From positions 62,001-126,000 of the forward strand of contig JACREQ010000032.1 of assembly GCA_016218155.1 (NCBI GenBank): a DNA stretch of 64,000 nt, in the 5' to 3' direction. The notes beneath the pieces are model-generated. The model made no database searches. It saw only the letters and a program-made list of their open reading frames with translations, and was not told where the DNA came from. The stretch comes from Bacteroidia bacterium (GTDB lineage Bacteria; Bacteroidota; Bacteroidia; Bacteroidales; GWA2-32-17). Every line of letters begins with the position of its first letter. The stretch's first letter is position 1. Below are positions 43,615 to 52,217 of this stretch, in pieces. The position numbers and the translations under genes are program-made.

Positions 43615-46551
43615 ATGGAACGAACAAAAACACACGAATCTCTTTACGCCAGCAGTTTAATTGAAGCTAGTCTGGATCCTTTAATAACAATAAGTATTGA
43701 AGGAAAGATTACTGATATGAATCAGGCAAAAGTAAATATCACAGGCATTGAACGTGAAACACTTTTAGGTGCAAATTTTATAGATTATTTTACCGATCCT
43801 GATAAAGCACGCGAAGTTTATAAAGCAGTTTTTAAAAAAGGATCAATATCTGATTTCCCATTAACCTTTAAGCATAAAAATGGAAAATTAACAGACGTAT
43901 TATTTAACGGATCTGTGTACAGAGATACTAATGGAAAAGTAATTGGTGCTGTTGTAGTAGCAAGAGATATTGCAGAACAAAAATGGGCAATAGAACTAGG
44001 CAATGCTAACAAAGAACTCGCATTTCAAAACGATGAAAAAGAGAAACGTGCAGCAGAATTAATCATTGCAAATAAAGAACTTGCTTTTCAAAATACCGAA
44101 AAAGAAAATCGTGCATCTGAATTAATCTTGGCAAATAAGGAACTTCTATTTCAGAACAACGAGAAAGAAAAACGTGCTGCAGAATTAATTCTAGCAAATA
44201 AAGAACTTTTGTTTCAGTTTGAGGAAAAAGAAAAACGCGCCGCAGAACTTATAATTGCAAACAAAGAACTTGCCTTTCAAAATGCCGAGAAAGAAAAACG
44301 TGCAGCAGAGCTAATACTTGCTAACAATGAACTTGTATTTCAAAATGATGAAAAAGAAAAACGTGCAGCAGAGCTTGTAATTGCTGACAAAGAATTAGTT
44401 TTTCAAACAGGCGAAAAAGAAAAACGTGCTGCAGAGCTCGTAATTGCAGATAAAGAACTTGTGTTTCAAACAAGTGAAAAAGAAAAACGTGCTGCGGAAT
44501 TAGTTATTGCAGATAAGGAACTTGTATTTCAAAATGACGAGAAAGAAAAACGTGCTGCGGAATTAATAATTGCAAATTATGCACGTAGTTTAATTGAAGC
44601 TAGTCGCGATCCATTATTTACAATAAGTCCGGAAGGTAAAATTACCGATATGAATAATGCTTCAATAAGCATAACAGGAATTTCTCGCGAAAGATTAATC
44701 GGAACAGATTTCTTTAATTATTTTACCGAACCTCAAAAAGCACGTAAAGTTTATCAGGAAGTGTTTGATAAAGGATTTGTTACTGACTACCCTTTGGTAA
44801 TAAAGGATCATAAATTAACTAATGTTTTATTTAATGGCTCTGTATATAAAAACGATCAAGGGCAAGTAATTGGTGCGGTAGTAGTAGCAAGAAATGTTAC
44901 AGAACAAAAAAGAATTGAAAGAGAATTAACCGAAGCAATTGTTTTTGCTGAATTAGCTACCGGAATTGCCGAAGAAGCAAAATCAAAGGCTGAAAGTGCA
45001 ACAATGATAGCAGAGGAAGCTGTAAAAGCAAAACAACAGTTTTTGTCGAATATGAGTCACGAGATTCGTACTCCTATGAATGCCATTATTGGTTTTACAA
45101 AAGTTGTGTTAAAAACAGATTTGTCTGCAAAACAAAGAGAATATTTAACCGCCATAAAAATGAGTGGCGATGCGTTAATTGTATTAATTAATGATATACT
45201 TGATTTAGCAAAAGTTGATGCCGGTAAAATGACATTTGAGCAAACACCTTTTAAAATGTCATTATCCATTTCGGCAATGCTTCATTTATTTGAAACAAAA
45301 ATTCAGGAAAAGAATCTGCAACTTGTTAAAATATATGATAACAAAATACCAGAAGTCTTAATTGGTGATCCCGTTCGTTTACATCAGATTATTTTAAACC
45401 TTGTTAGCAATGCAGTTAAATTTACTACAGAAGGAAAAATTATAGTAAATGTGAAATTACTTTGCGAAGATGTTGAAAAAGTAGATATTGAATTTTCTGT
45501 TACTGATACAGGAATTGGAATTGCTGAAAGTAAAATAAGCAAAATTTTTGAAAATTTTCAGCAGGCTTCAAGCGGTACATCAAGATTATACGGGGGAACC
45601 GGTTTAGGTCTAGCAATTGTGAAACAATTAGTAGAACCTCAGGGCGGAAGTATTAGCGTTAAAAGTGTTGTTGGCGAAGGATCAACTTTTAGTTTTATTT
45701 TAAGTTTTCAAAAAACAACAGAAGAAGCAAACTTAGAATTAGATTTAGTTGAATTAGATCCAGATATTAAAAATATAAAAGTTTTAGTTGTTGAAGATAT
45801 TGCACTTAATCAATTATTAATGAAAACATTATTAGATGATTATGGTTTTGATCGTGATATCGCTGGTAATGGCAAAATTGCTATTGAAAAATTACAAGCT
45901 AAGTCTTATGATGTAATTTTAATGGACCTGCAAATGCCTGAAATGAATGGCTTTGAAGCTACTGATTATATTCGTAACAAAATGAATTCTAAAATCCCTA
46001 TAATTGCATTAACTGCAGATGTTACAACAGTTGATTTAGCAAAATGCAAAGCAGTTGGAATGAATGATTATATAGCTAAGCCTGTTGACGAAAGGTTATT
46101 GTATAGTAAAATTGTTGGTTTAGTAAAAAAACCATCACTTCAGCATGTAAATAAAATAATTGAAGTTGAAATTGACAATAATAAAAAGTTAAAGTGTATT
46201 GACTTGGCATATTTAATTCATCGTACTAAATCAGATCCGCAATTAATGATGGAAATGATATCTCTTTATTTAGAACAAACTCCACCGTTAATATCTGCTA
46301 TGAGACAAAGCATGGAAAATAAAGACTGGAGTTCTTTATATTCTGCAGTCCATAAAATAATACCTTCTTTTTCAATTATGGGAATTAGTGCCGATTTTGA
46401 AATAATGGCAAAGAAGGTTCAGGAATATGCAAGCACACAAAAACAGACTGATGGGATACCAGATTTAGTTCTTCAACTTGGTAATATTTGCGAACAGGCA
46501 TGTGTAGAATTACTAGAAGAATTTAATGCGATTAAAAACACAAACAAATGA
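43615..46551 (+). CDS. Hybrid histidine kinase: PAS - coiled-coil repeats - PAS - HisKA - HATPase - REC - HPt
   Basis: The product is 978 aa, with no signal peptide or membrane helix, so cytoplasmic. PAS1 spans about 10-125. Residues 131-319 are nine 21-residue repeats of the type ANKELAFQNDEKEKRAAEL. PAS2 (about 323-432) is nearly a copy of PAS1. HisKA has His482 in NMSHEIRTPMNAIIGF; the ATPase region has TDTGIG and YGGTGLGLAIVK. The receiver has VLVVEDIALNQ and the phospho-Asp in ILMDLQMPEMNG. The HPt domain has its His in AVHKIIPSFSIMG. All phosphorelay modules are therefore in one chain. It overlaps the downstream receiver gene by 4 bp. Ligands are unknown. Confidence 0.93.
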   Translation: MERTKTHESLYASSLIEASLDPLITISIEGKITDMNQAKVNITGIERETLLGANFIDYFTDPDKAREVYKAVFKKGSISDFPLTFKHKNGKLTDVLFNGSVYRDTNGKVIGAVVVARDIAEQKWAIELGNANKELAFQNDEKEKRAAELIIANKELAFQNTEKENRASELILANKELLFQNNEKEKRAAELILANKELLFQFEEKEKRAAELIIANKELAFQNAEKEKRAAELILANNELVFQNDEKEKRAAELVIADKELVFQTGEKEKRAAELVIADKELVFQTSEKEKRAAELVIADKELVFQNDEKEKRAAELIIANYARSLIEASRDPLFTISPEGKITDMNNASISITGISRERLIGTDFFNYFTEPQKARKVYQEVFDKGFVTDYPLVIKDHKLTNVLFNGSVYKNDQGQVIGAVVVARNVTEQKRIERELTEAIVFAELATGIAEEAKSKAESATMIAEEAVKAKQQFLSNMSHEIRTPMNAIIGFTKVVLKTDLSAKQREYLTAIKMSGDALIVLINDILDLAKVDAGKMTFEQTPFKMSLSISAMLHLFETKIQEKNLQLVKIYDNKIPEVLIGDPVRLHQIILNLVSNAVKFTTEGKIIVNVKLLCEDVEKVDIEFSVTDTGIGIAESKISKIFENFQQASSGTSRLYGGTGLGLAIVKQLVEPQGGSISVKSVVGEGSTFSFILSFQKTTEEANLELDLVELDPDIKNIKVLVVEDIALNQLLMKTLLDDYGFDRDIAGNGKIAIEKLQAKSYDVILMDLQMPEMNGFEATDYIRNKMNSKIPIIALTADVTTVDLAKCKAVGMNDYIAKPVDERLLYSKIVGLVKKPSLQHVNKIIEVEIDNNKKLKCIDLAYLIHRTKSDPQLMMEMISLYLEQTPPLISAMRQSMENKDWSSLYSAVHKIIPSFSIMGISADFEIMAKKVQEYASTQKQTDGIPDLVLQLGNICEQACVELLEEFNAIKNTNK
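44005..44571 (+). repeat. Nine tandem 63-bp repeats encoding a coiled coil
   Basis: In-frame tandem repeats of 63 bp (21 codons, three heptads) encode variants of ANKELAFQNDEKEKRAAEL plus two hydrophobic residues. They differ mainly at synonymous sites and a few residues (ANNEL, ADKELVFQTGEK). The length in heptad multiples preserves the coiled-coil register. Confidence 0.92.
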
Positions 46552-46982
46552 ACAATAATGAGAAAATAAAACTGTTCCTTGTAGATGATGATGCAGTATT
46601 TTTAAAGTTGTTAGAAATTGAATTTCTGCAGCATGCTGATTTTACTATTGAAACTTTTGCTACTGGTGAACTATGTATGCAAAATTTATCACATCATCCT
46701 GATGTAATAATTTTAGATTATCATCTTAACGGAATAGTTAAGGATGCTATGAATGGAATTGAAACATTAGACAAAATTAAAGCATATAACCCTGATATTC
46801 CTGTTGTAATGTTATCATCGCAGGATAAAATAGATGTAGCAATAAATTGTATGCATCACAGAGCATTTGACTACGTTGTTAAAAGCGAAACGGCTTTTAT
46901 TCGCTTACAAAAAATTATTACTACCATTTTTAAATACAAAAAAATGGAAAAGGAATTAAACTGGTATATGGAGAGAATGTAA
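46548..46982 (+). CDS. Stand-alone receiver (CheY-like) protein
   Basis: The product is 144 aa, a single receiver domain with no output domain. Acidic pocket residues are in LFLVDDDAVFL and the phospho-Asp is in VIILDYHLNG; the Lys is in YVVKSE. Between the phospho-Asp and the usual NG turn there is an extra loop (HLNGIVKDAMNG) not found in canonical receivers, and shared with the receiver at 61645. It begins 4 bp inside the kinase gene, so it is the likely partner of that kinase and could relay phosphate to another protein. How it reaches transcription is not visible. Confidence 0.9.
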   Translation: MNNNEKIKLFLVDDDAVFLKLLEIEFLQHADFTIETFATGELCMQNLSHHPDVIILDYHLNGIVKDAMNGIETLDKIKAYNPDIPVVMLSSQDKIDVAINCMHHRAFDYVVKSETAFIRLQKIITTIFKYKKMEKELNWYMERM

Positions 46983-47033
46983 TATAAAAACTACTTGCAA
47001 AGAAAATAAATTATAAAAAATAATAACTCCTTA

Positions 47034-47150
47034 CTTCTCGATACGCTTCGCTACTCGAAGAATCAATGATGATGATTGTGCAGCTCTCACTAATGCTAGT
47101 TCGAGTTTATCGAGAACTGCTGAATCCGTGTTCCTTGAGTCACTGAACAC
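47034..47150. repeat. REP-like palindromes and hairpin between convergent genes
   Basis: Three hairpins stand in a row: 47034-47060, CTTCTCGA ... CTCGAAG enclosing the palindromic GCTTCGC; about 47097-47117, AGTTC ... GAACT with an inner CGA-rich arm; and 47128-47150, GTGTTC / GAACAC. They lie between the receiver gene (+) and the phosphofructokinase gene (-). This is typical of dispersed intergenic repeats and may end both transcripts. Confidence 0.65.
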
Positions 47151-47155
47151 AATTA

Positions 47156-48478
47156 TTAATTCTTCATACTATTCGGTTGCCCTGTTGCTTCCAAAACATT
47201 AAACCATAATTCACTGTCTGGGTCAATTTTCTTTCTTTGATTAATTGCAATTGAAATTGGTATTAAAATAAAATGACCATTCAAATTCCCGATAACAAAA
47301 TCTGTTTTACCTGCCATTGCAGCATGTACAGCATTGCATGCTAAATTCGAACAAAATATACTATCACTGGCTATTGCCGGAGCGCTTCTAATAATATAAC
47401 TTGGATCAATATACTTTATTGAAACAGGAATATTTATTGATTGGAAATATTCTTTTATCTCATCTTTTAGAAAAATTCCAATATCGTTGAGCTTAATGTT
47501 ACCAGATTTGTCTTTTTCTACCGGGTTATCAGTAAATAAATCTTGACCTGCTCCTTCTGCAACAACTATAAGCGCATGGTGACGTTGCTCAATTCTTTTT
47601 CTAAGTGCAGATAATAACCCATTTTCTCCTTTCAGGTCAAATGGGATTTCAGGAACTAACACAAAATTTGCTTCCTGCATAGAAAGTGCCGCGTATGCAG
47701 AAATAAATCCGGAATCACGTCCCATTAGTTTTATAACAACAATCCCATTGTATGCGCCTGTGGCTTCATTATGTGCATCTTTAATAATTGGGCTTGCCAT
47801 AGTGTATGCAGTTTCAAAGCCAAAAGTTTTATCCATAAAACAAATATCATTATCAATTGTTTTAGGAATACCAGCAACTGCAATTTTTAACCGGCGTTTT
47901 TCAATTTCCTTATAAATTTCATGTGCTCCATGTAATGTGCCATCTCCTCCAATACAAAATAAAATATTTATATTATTTGTTACTAATGTGTCAACCATAA
48001 TTTCAATAGGTTGATTACCTCGTGAGCTGGCAAGAATTGAACCTCCTTTTTGATGAATGTCTTGTACTAGTTCAGTTGTAAGCTTAATCCATTTATGGTT
48101 AAATTTTGGATTTAAACCTTCGTAACCATAAAGAATGCCAAAAATATCAATAACACCATACCTGTGAAATAATTCATAAACCAAGGAACGAATTACATTA
48201 TTAAGCCCTGGCGCAAGTCCACCGCATGTAACAATTGCTACTTTTGTTTTAGAAGGTTCAAAAAATATGTTTTCGTGTGGACCAGCTTTTTCAAGAGATA
48301 ATAACGAAATATTCTTACTCGTACTATCTTCTATTGATTCAAGATGAACATCTGCAAGAATTCTTTCTGATGAATTTACGTAATTGTATATTCCGTCATT
48401 ATTTACTTTAGAAAGTTTTAATGGTGATAAGAATTTATTTTCACCTAAATCTTTTATTAAATATTCTTGGTTGGACAT
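47156..48478 (-). CDS. pfkA: 6-phosphofructokinase, plant/trypanosome-like group
   Basis: The product is 440 aa, about 120 residues longer than E. coli PfkA because of an N-terminal extension. Active-site motifs are TCGGLAPGLNNVIR, CIGGDGTLHGA, GIPKTIDNDI (catalytic Asp) and LMGRDSGFISAYAAL. Gly in GGDGT, where PPi enzymes have Asp, suggests ATP as donor; Lys in PKTIDND is the combination known from plant and trypanosomal ATP-PFKs. Donor use is therefore inferred, not certain. It is transcribed away from the first small-protein gene, with the regulon promoter 2 lying between them on the other strand. Confidence 0.9.
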   Translation of the reverse strand: MSNQEYLIKDLGENKFLSPLKLSKVNNDGIYNYVNSSERILADVHLESIEDSTSKNISLLSLEKAGPHENIFFEPSKTKVAIVTCGGLAPGLNNVIRSLVYELFHRYGVIDIFGILYGYEGLNPKFNHKWIKLTTELVQDIHQKGGSILASSRGNQPIEIMVDTLVTNNINILFCIGGDGTLHGAHEIYKEIEKRRLKIAVAGIPKTIDNDICFMDKTFGFETAYTMASPIIKDAHNEATGAYNGIVVIKLMGRDSGFISAYAALSMQEANFVLVPEIPFDLKGENGLLSALRKRIEQRHHALIVVAEGAGQDLFTDNPVEKDKSGNIKLNDIGIFLKDEIKEYFQSINIPVSIKYIDPSYIIRSAPAIASDSIFCSNLACNAVHAAMAGKTDFVIGNLNGHFILIPISIAINQRKKIDPDSELWFNVLEATGQPNSMKN

Positions 48479-48532
48479 ATTTTGTTTGATTGTTGTTTTT
48501 ACATTTTGTAAATTTAATCAAATTCCTTAATA

Positions 48533-48597
48533 TGTGAATAATGTAACTTATTCTCAAAATAATGTAATTATTAATTTTATAAGGATAGCGATCTTTA
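48533..48597 (+). promoter_or_regulatory. Regulon promoter module 2 (small His-rich protein)
   Basis: TGTGAATAATGTAAC starts at 48533. The repeats are ATGTAAC 48541-48547 and ATGTAAT 48562-48568 (21 bp apart), and the -7-like box GATCTTTA is at 48590-48597. Total 65 bp. Confidence 0.78.
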
Positions 48598-48602
48598 TTC
48601 TG

Positions 48603-48622
48603 TTGTGAAAATTCATTCACAA
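48603..48622 (+). ncRNA. 5'-UTR stem-loop with AATTCA loop
   Basis: A 7-bp stem TTGTGAA / TTCACAA closes the loop AATTCA. It begins 5 bp after the -7-like box, so it would be at the very 5' end of the mRNA. The same loop recurs at 53713, 54931 and 56850 with changed but still pairing stems. Confidence 0.65.
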
Positions 48623-48638
48623 TTAAAAACAAATAGTA

Positions 48639-48842
48639 ATGAAAACAGTAATTGAGAAACACAAAAAAGCAGCATCACATTTAGAAGAAGCAGCAAAATT
48701 TCATCATGAAGCAGCAAAACATCACGAAGCTGGAAGTCATGAAAAAGCTCATCATAGCTCAGTAAAAGCTAATGGTCATGCAACTCATGCTTCAGAACTT
48801 GAGAAAGAAATTCAAAAACATCATATTATTGAAAGTAAATAA
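48639..48842 (+). CDS. Small His/Ala/Glu-rich helical protein, paralog 1
   Basis: The product is 67 aa starting MKTVIEKHKKAASHLEEAA. It contains 13 His and has the pattern KFHHEAAKHHEAGSHEKAHH, predicted as amphipathic helix. There is no signal peptide or Cys. It is clearly paralogous to the 71-aa product at 49066. The gene has its own regulon promoter, a 5' stem-loop and a terminator, so it is a free-standing stress-type gene. Similar small proteins occur in other Bacteroidetes without a known function; metal binding through the His is possible but only inferred. Confidence 0.85.
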   Translation: MKTVIEKHKKAASHLEEAAKFHHEAAKHHEAGSHEKAHHSSVKANGHATHASELEKEIQKHHIIESK

Positions 48843-48866
48843 TATGTAAAGAATTTATTCTTTAAT

Positions 48867-48905
48867 TTAAAAGTGCTTTTTGTATTTCAGAAAGCACTTT
48901 TTTAT
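48867..48905 (+). terminator. Rho-independent terminator of the small-protein gene
   Basis: Stem AAAAGTGCTTT / AAAGCACTTTT with an 11-nt loop is followed by a T-run, 26 bp after the stop codon. Confidence 0.88.
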
Positions 48906-48967
48906 TTTCATTTTCTCATTTCTATTTACTGTGACACACAGACCAAACTATTGTGTATATTAAAACA

Positions 48968-49031
48968 TGTTAATTATATAATTTTTATTAATAATTATGT
49001 AAACCTTAATTAACGAATATATCGACCTTTA
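48968..49031 (+). promoter_or_regulatory. Regulon promoter module 3 (degenerate; second small protein)
   Basis: TGTTAATTATATAAT at 48968 matches the first block with three changes. The repeats are ATATAAT 48976-48982 and ATGTAAA 48997-49003, still 21 bp apart, and the -7-like box GACCTTTA is at 49024-49031. Total 64 bp. It is the weakest copy and is accepted because of its position and spacing. Confidence 0.6.
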
Positions 49032-49065
49032 TCTTATTGTTAATAATTAAAGATACAAGTATAAA

Positions 49066-49281
49066 ATGAAATCAATAATTGAAAAACACAAAAAAGCAGC
49101 AATAGAATCAGAGGAAGCTGCAAAGTTCCATCATGAAGCAGCAAAGCAATACGAAACTGGGGATAATGAAACTGCAGATTTGAACTCAAAAGAAGCTAAT
49201 AACCACTCAACAAATACTGCAGAATTAGAAAAAGAAATTTTAAAACAACATATTAAAGCCCTTTTTAAGTTTAAAAAATAA
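49066..49281 (+). CDS. Small His/Ala/Glu-rich helical protein, paralog 2
   Basis: The product is 71 aa starting MKSIIEKHKKAAIESEEAA. It shares with the 67-aa paralog the KFHHEAAKxxExG core and the C-terminal AELEKEI-KxH segment, but has lost most of the His and gained acidic residues; the C-terminus is a short basic KALFKFKK. The tandem pair arose by duplication and divergence. It has its own, more degenerate, regulon promoter. Function is unknown. Confidence 0.82.
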   Translation: MKSIIEKHKKAAIESEEAAKFHHEAAKQYETGDNETADLNSKEANNHSTNTAELEKEILKQHIKALFKFKK

Positions 49282-49283
49282 TA

Positions 49284-49348
49284 TGTGAATTATATAAATC
49301 AAATAACAAATTATGTAATGCTTTCATGAATTAATAGAATCATCTTTG
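49284..49348 (+). promoter_or_regulatory. Regulon promoter module 4 (secreted protein and Nramp-related transporter)
   Basis: TGTGAATTATATAAA at 49284; repeats ATATAAA 49292-49298 and ATGTAAT 49313-49319 (21 bp apart); -7-like box CATCTTTG 49341-49348. Total 65 bp. It begins 3 bp after the preceding stop. A small stem ATTTGT / ACAAAT follows at 49349-49364. Confidence 0.78.
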
Positions 49349-49368
49349 ATTTGTTAAAACAAATTAAA

Positions 49369-49899
49369 ATGAAAGCTATAAAATTAGTTCTATTAGGAAC
49401 AGTATTGTTTTTAGTAAGTACTGTGCAAGCACAGGTTTCGGTAAATGTAAATATTGGTTCACTTCCACCGTGGGGTCCTGTGGGATACCCTGAAGTTCGT
49501 TATTATTATTTGCCCGATGTTGAGGCATATTATGATGTTCAATCATCAATATTTATTTATTACAGTCAGGGAGTTTGGATTCGTAGAACTTATCTTCCTG
49601 CCAGATATAGAGGTTACGATTTATATGGAGGATATAAAGTTGTAATGCCTAATTATCATGGAAATTCACCATATGTTCATTTTAATGATCATAGAATTAA
49701 ATATGCTAAAGGTTATCATGGTAAAGCACAAAAAACGAATAGTTTTAAACCAGAAAGTCGAAATAGTAATTCGAACAAAGTTCAAAATGGCAATTCAAAT
49801 AATCAGAATTATAAAAACGATAACAAATCTCAGGGTCATAGAAGTAGTCCTGAAAAAAATAGTAATGGAAATAGTGGAGGAAAAGGTAAAAAGAGATAA
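49369..49899 (+). CDS. Secreted protein with conserved Tyr-rich domain and Asn/Ser/Lys-rich tail
   Basis: The product is 176 aa starting MKAIKLVLLGTVLFL; the start is fixed by the promoter, whose -7 box ends 20 bp upstream. A signal peptide (ending TVQA-QV) precedes a compact aromatic domain (about 23-110: PPWGPVGYPEVRYYYLPDVE, IFIYYSQGVW, LPARYRGYDLYGGYKVVMP). The last 60 residues are a basic, Asn/Ser/Gly-rich, probably disordered tail ending GGKGKKR. The family is known only as hypothetical proteins of Bacteroidetes. It is cotranscribed with the Nramp-related gene 31 bp downstream. Confidence 0.78.
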   Translation: MKAIKLVLLGTVLFLVSTVQAQVSVNVNIGSLPPWGPVGYPEVRYYYLPDVEAYYDVQSSIFIYYSQGVWIRRTYLPARYRGYDLYGGYKVVMPNYHGNSPYVHFNDHRIKYAKGYHGKAQKTNSFKPESRNSNSNKVQNGNSNNQNYKNDNKSQGHRSSPEKNSNGNSGGKGKKR

Positions 49900-49930
49900 T
49901 TGTTTTTAATATTATTGCTGCAATCAAAAA

Positions 49931-51193
49931 ATGAACAATAAAAAAAATAAAGCAAATAGCCTTTCTCGCTTTTGGAAAATACTTGGCCCGGGACTAATAA
50001 CCGGTGCAAGTGATGACGATCCATCTGGTATTGCAACATACTCGCAAGCCGGAGCAGCTTATGGTCTTTCAACATTATGGACAGCATTAATAACATTTCC
50101 TCTAATGGCATCTATTCAGGAAATGTGTGCTCGAATAGGTTTAGTTACTTCACTTGGTATAACAGGTACTATTAAAAATAATTATTCAAAGCCTATTCTA
50201 TATTTATTGTTATTGTTTAGTTTTCCTGCAATTATATTGAACATTGGTGCTGATATTGCTGGAATGGGTGCAGTTGGAAATCTTTTATTCCCAGCAGTTC
50301 ACGCTTCAATTTTTAGTGTATTTTTTACCATACTACTTTTAGTTTTAATAATCTACTTGCCATATCAAAAAATATTTTCAATTCTAAAATATCTTTGCAT
50401 AGTTCTTTTAGTTTATTTAATAGTTCCATTTTTATATAAACAAGATTGGTTAGCAGTTATAAAAGCTACTTTTATTCCAACTATAAAGTTCGATAAAAAT
50501 TTTATTACCATTCTTGTTGCAATATTAGGAACAACAATTTCTCCATATCTTTTCTTTTGGCAGGCAACAATGGAGGTTGAACAACAGAATAAAAAACATT
50601 TAATTGTTAACAAAAAAATAATGCGCGAAATGAAGCAGGATGTTGATTTTGGTATGTTATTTTCAAATGTCGTAATGTTTTTTATAATTCTAACAACAGG
50701 TACTGTGTTATTTAATGGAGGCATATATCAGATAGATACAGTTGAACAGGCTGCTCAGGCTTTGAAACCATTAGCCGGAGAATTTGCTTATATACTTTTT
50801 GCCATTGGTGTTATAGGTACTGGACTTTTAGCAATTCCTGTTTTAAGCGGATCTCTTTCTTATATTGTTACAGAAACTTTTGGTTGGAATCAAGGTTTGG
50901 ATAAAAAATTTAATGAAGCTAAAGGTTTTTATATTATTATTGCCATTTCTCTGGCATTAGGATTATTGTTAAATTATATAGGTATATCACCAATTAAAGC
51001 ACTTATATATTCCGCAATACTTTATGGTTTAACTGCTCCAATATTAATTGCAATTATTCTACATATATCGAATAACAAAAAAGTAATGGGGAAATTTACT
51101 AATGGTAAAAAATCAAACATTCTTGGTTTTGCCACTTTAATCTTAATGACTACGGCTGCAGTTATTCTCGTATACATGCAGTTTACTGAATAA
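49931..51193 (+). CDS. Nramp-related divalent metal transporter (possible Mg2+-type)
   Basis: The product is 420 aa with about eleven membrane helices. Helix 1 reads GPGLITGASDDDPSGIATYS: the Nramp DPGN metal-site motif is replaced by DPSG (Asp30-Gly33). The helix-6 region reads GTTISPYLFFWQ, without the methionine of canonical Nramp that selects transition metals. Both changes are known from Nramp-related Mg2+ transporters (NRMTs), so magnesium or another hard divalent cation is more likely than Mn or Fe. It is the second gene of a regulon transcript. Confidence 0.82.
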   Translation: MNNKKNKANSLSRFWKILGPGLITGASDDDPSGIATYSQAGAAYGLSTLWTALITFPLMASIQEMCARIGLVTSLGITGTIKNNYSKPILYLLLLFSFPAIILNIGADIAGMGAVGNLLFPAVHASIFSVFFTILLLVLIIYLPYQKIFSILKYLCIVLLVYLIVPFLYKQDWLAVIKATFIPTIKFDKNFITILVAILGTTISPYLFFWQATMEVEQQNKKHLIVNKKIMREMKQDVDFGMLFSNVVMFFIILTTGTVLFNGGIYQIDTVEQAAQALKPLAGEFAYILFAIGVIGTGLLAIPVLSGSLSYIVTETFGWNQGLDKKFNEAKGFYIIIAISLALGLLLNYIGISPIKALIYSAILYGLTAPILIAIILHISNNKKVMGKFTNGKKSNILGFATLILMTTAAVILVYMQFTE

Positions 51194-51219
51194 AATATCG
51201 AGATTATTCAAACGTAATG

Positions 51220-51284
51220 TGTGAATGTTATAACTATTTTCAAAAGTTATATAACATATGTCGAAATAAAAATGTTGAATTTTA
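51220..51284 (+). promoter_or_regulatory. Regulon promoter module 5 (Usp gene)
   Basis: TGTGAATGTTATAAC at 51220; repeats TTATAAC 51228-51234 and ATATAAC 51249-51255 (21 bp apart); -7-like box GAATTTTA 51277-51284, the poorest -7 match of the set. Total 65 bp. Confidence 0.68.
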
Positions 51285-51305
51285 CTTAAATAAAAAAATA
51301 AAAAC

Positions 51306-52163
51306 ATGAAAACAATTATTGTTCCCTTAGATTTTTCAAAGGAGTCATTAACTGGTTTAAATCAGGCGTTAATGCTGGCAAATACAGTTGGAGCGAATAT
51401 CCAATTGGTTCATGTTATATTAAAAAATGAAGGCAAAGGTAATGAGATAATAGTAAAAGAGCGACTAGAAGCAAAATTTAAATTTGATAGTATATTAGAA
51501 GTTTATAATAAAAAAATTAATTCAAAAAGTTTAATAAATTATACATTAAAAGAAGGCTTAATTTTTAAGGAAACTACAAATCTTTCAGAAAAGTTTGATG
51601 ATTCACTAATAGTTCTTTCTACTCATGGTGAATCTGGCTTTGAGGAGTTGTTTATCGGTGGAAATGCTTACAAAATAATTTCTCATTCTAAAGTTCCTGT
51701 AATTTCTGTCAGAAAAGGAAAAATATCATCTAAAATTAATAAAATCGTATTGCCTTTTGATAATTCGTTAGAAACACGCGAGAAGGTTCCTTATACAGTT
51801 AATATAGCAAAACAATTTAATGCAGAAATTCACCTTGTCACTGTGAGGTTGTCAAATTCTAATAGTATTGAAAAAAAATTATTGCAATATGCAGAACAAG
51901 CTGCAAGTTACATTGATAAAAATAAAATTCCATATACAATTACTTCTCTTCATGGTGATAATCTCACAGATTTAATTCTTGATTATTCCCATTCTGTAAA
52001 TGCTGATTTAATTTCTATAATGACAGAGCAAGAAAAAAGTATTTCTAATTTGTTATTGGGGAGCTATGCTCATCAAATGATAAATAAATCGACTATCCCT
52101 GTTTTATCTTTTCCTAATTATCAGATACAGGTATTGTCAGAAGACTTTAGTAGTATTGGATAA
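51306..52163 (+). CDS. Tandem universal stress protein (two Usp domains)
   Basis: The product is 285 aa made of two Usp folds, about 1-140 and 145-278. Domain 1 starts MKTIIVPLDFSKESLTGLNQ and has the nucleotide-loop region STHGESGFEELFIGGNAYKI, a near match to the ATP-binding G-2X-G-9X-G motif but with GGN for G(S/T). Domain 2 has NKIVLPFDNSLETREK and LLLGSYAHQMINKSTIPVLSF. It is cytoplasmic. Usp proteins promote survival under starvation and stress, which fits the regulon promoter. Confidence 0.9.
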   Translation: MKTIIVPLDFSKESLTGLNQALMLANTVGANIQLVHVILKNEGKGNEIIVKERLEAKFKFDSILEVYNKKINSKSLINYTLKEGLIFKETTNLSEKFDDSLIVLSTHGESGFEELFIGGNAYKIISHSKVPVISVRKGKISSKINKIVLPFDNSLETREKVPYTVNIAKQFNAEIHLVTVRLSNSNSIEKKLLQYAEQAASYIDKNKIPYTITSLHGDNLTDLILDYSHSVNADLISIMTEQEKSISNLLLGSYAHQMINKSTIPVLSFPNYQIQVLSEDFSSIG

Positions 52164-52217
52164 AATGATACTTGAAGTAAAGAGTTATTAAATTTGAAAT
52201 TTTACCATTTTAGAAAG

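Noticed and set aside
44005-44571. Regular tandem repeats considered as a CRISPR array
   Set aside because: The 63-bp units are contiguous, without spacers, and stay in frame as a coiled coil; the same holds for 58327-58941.
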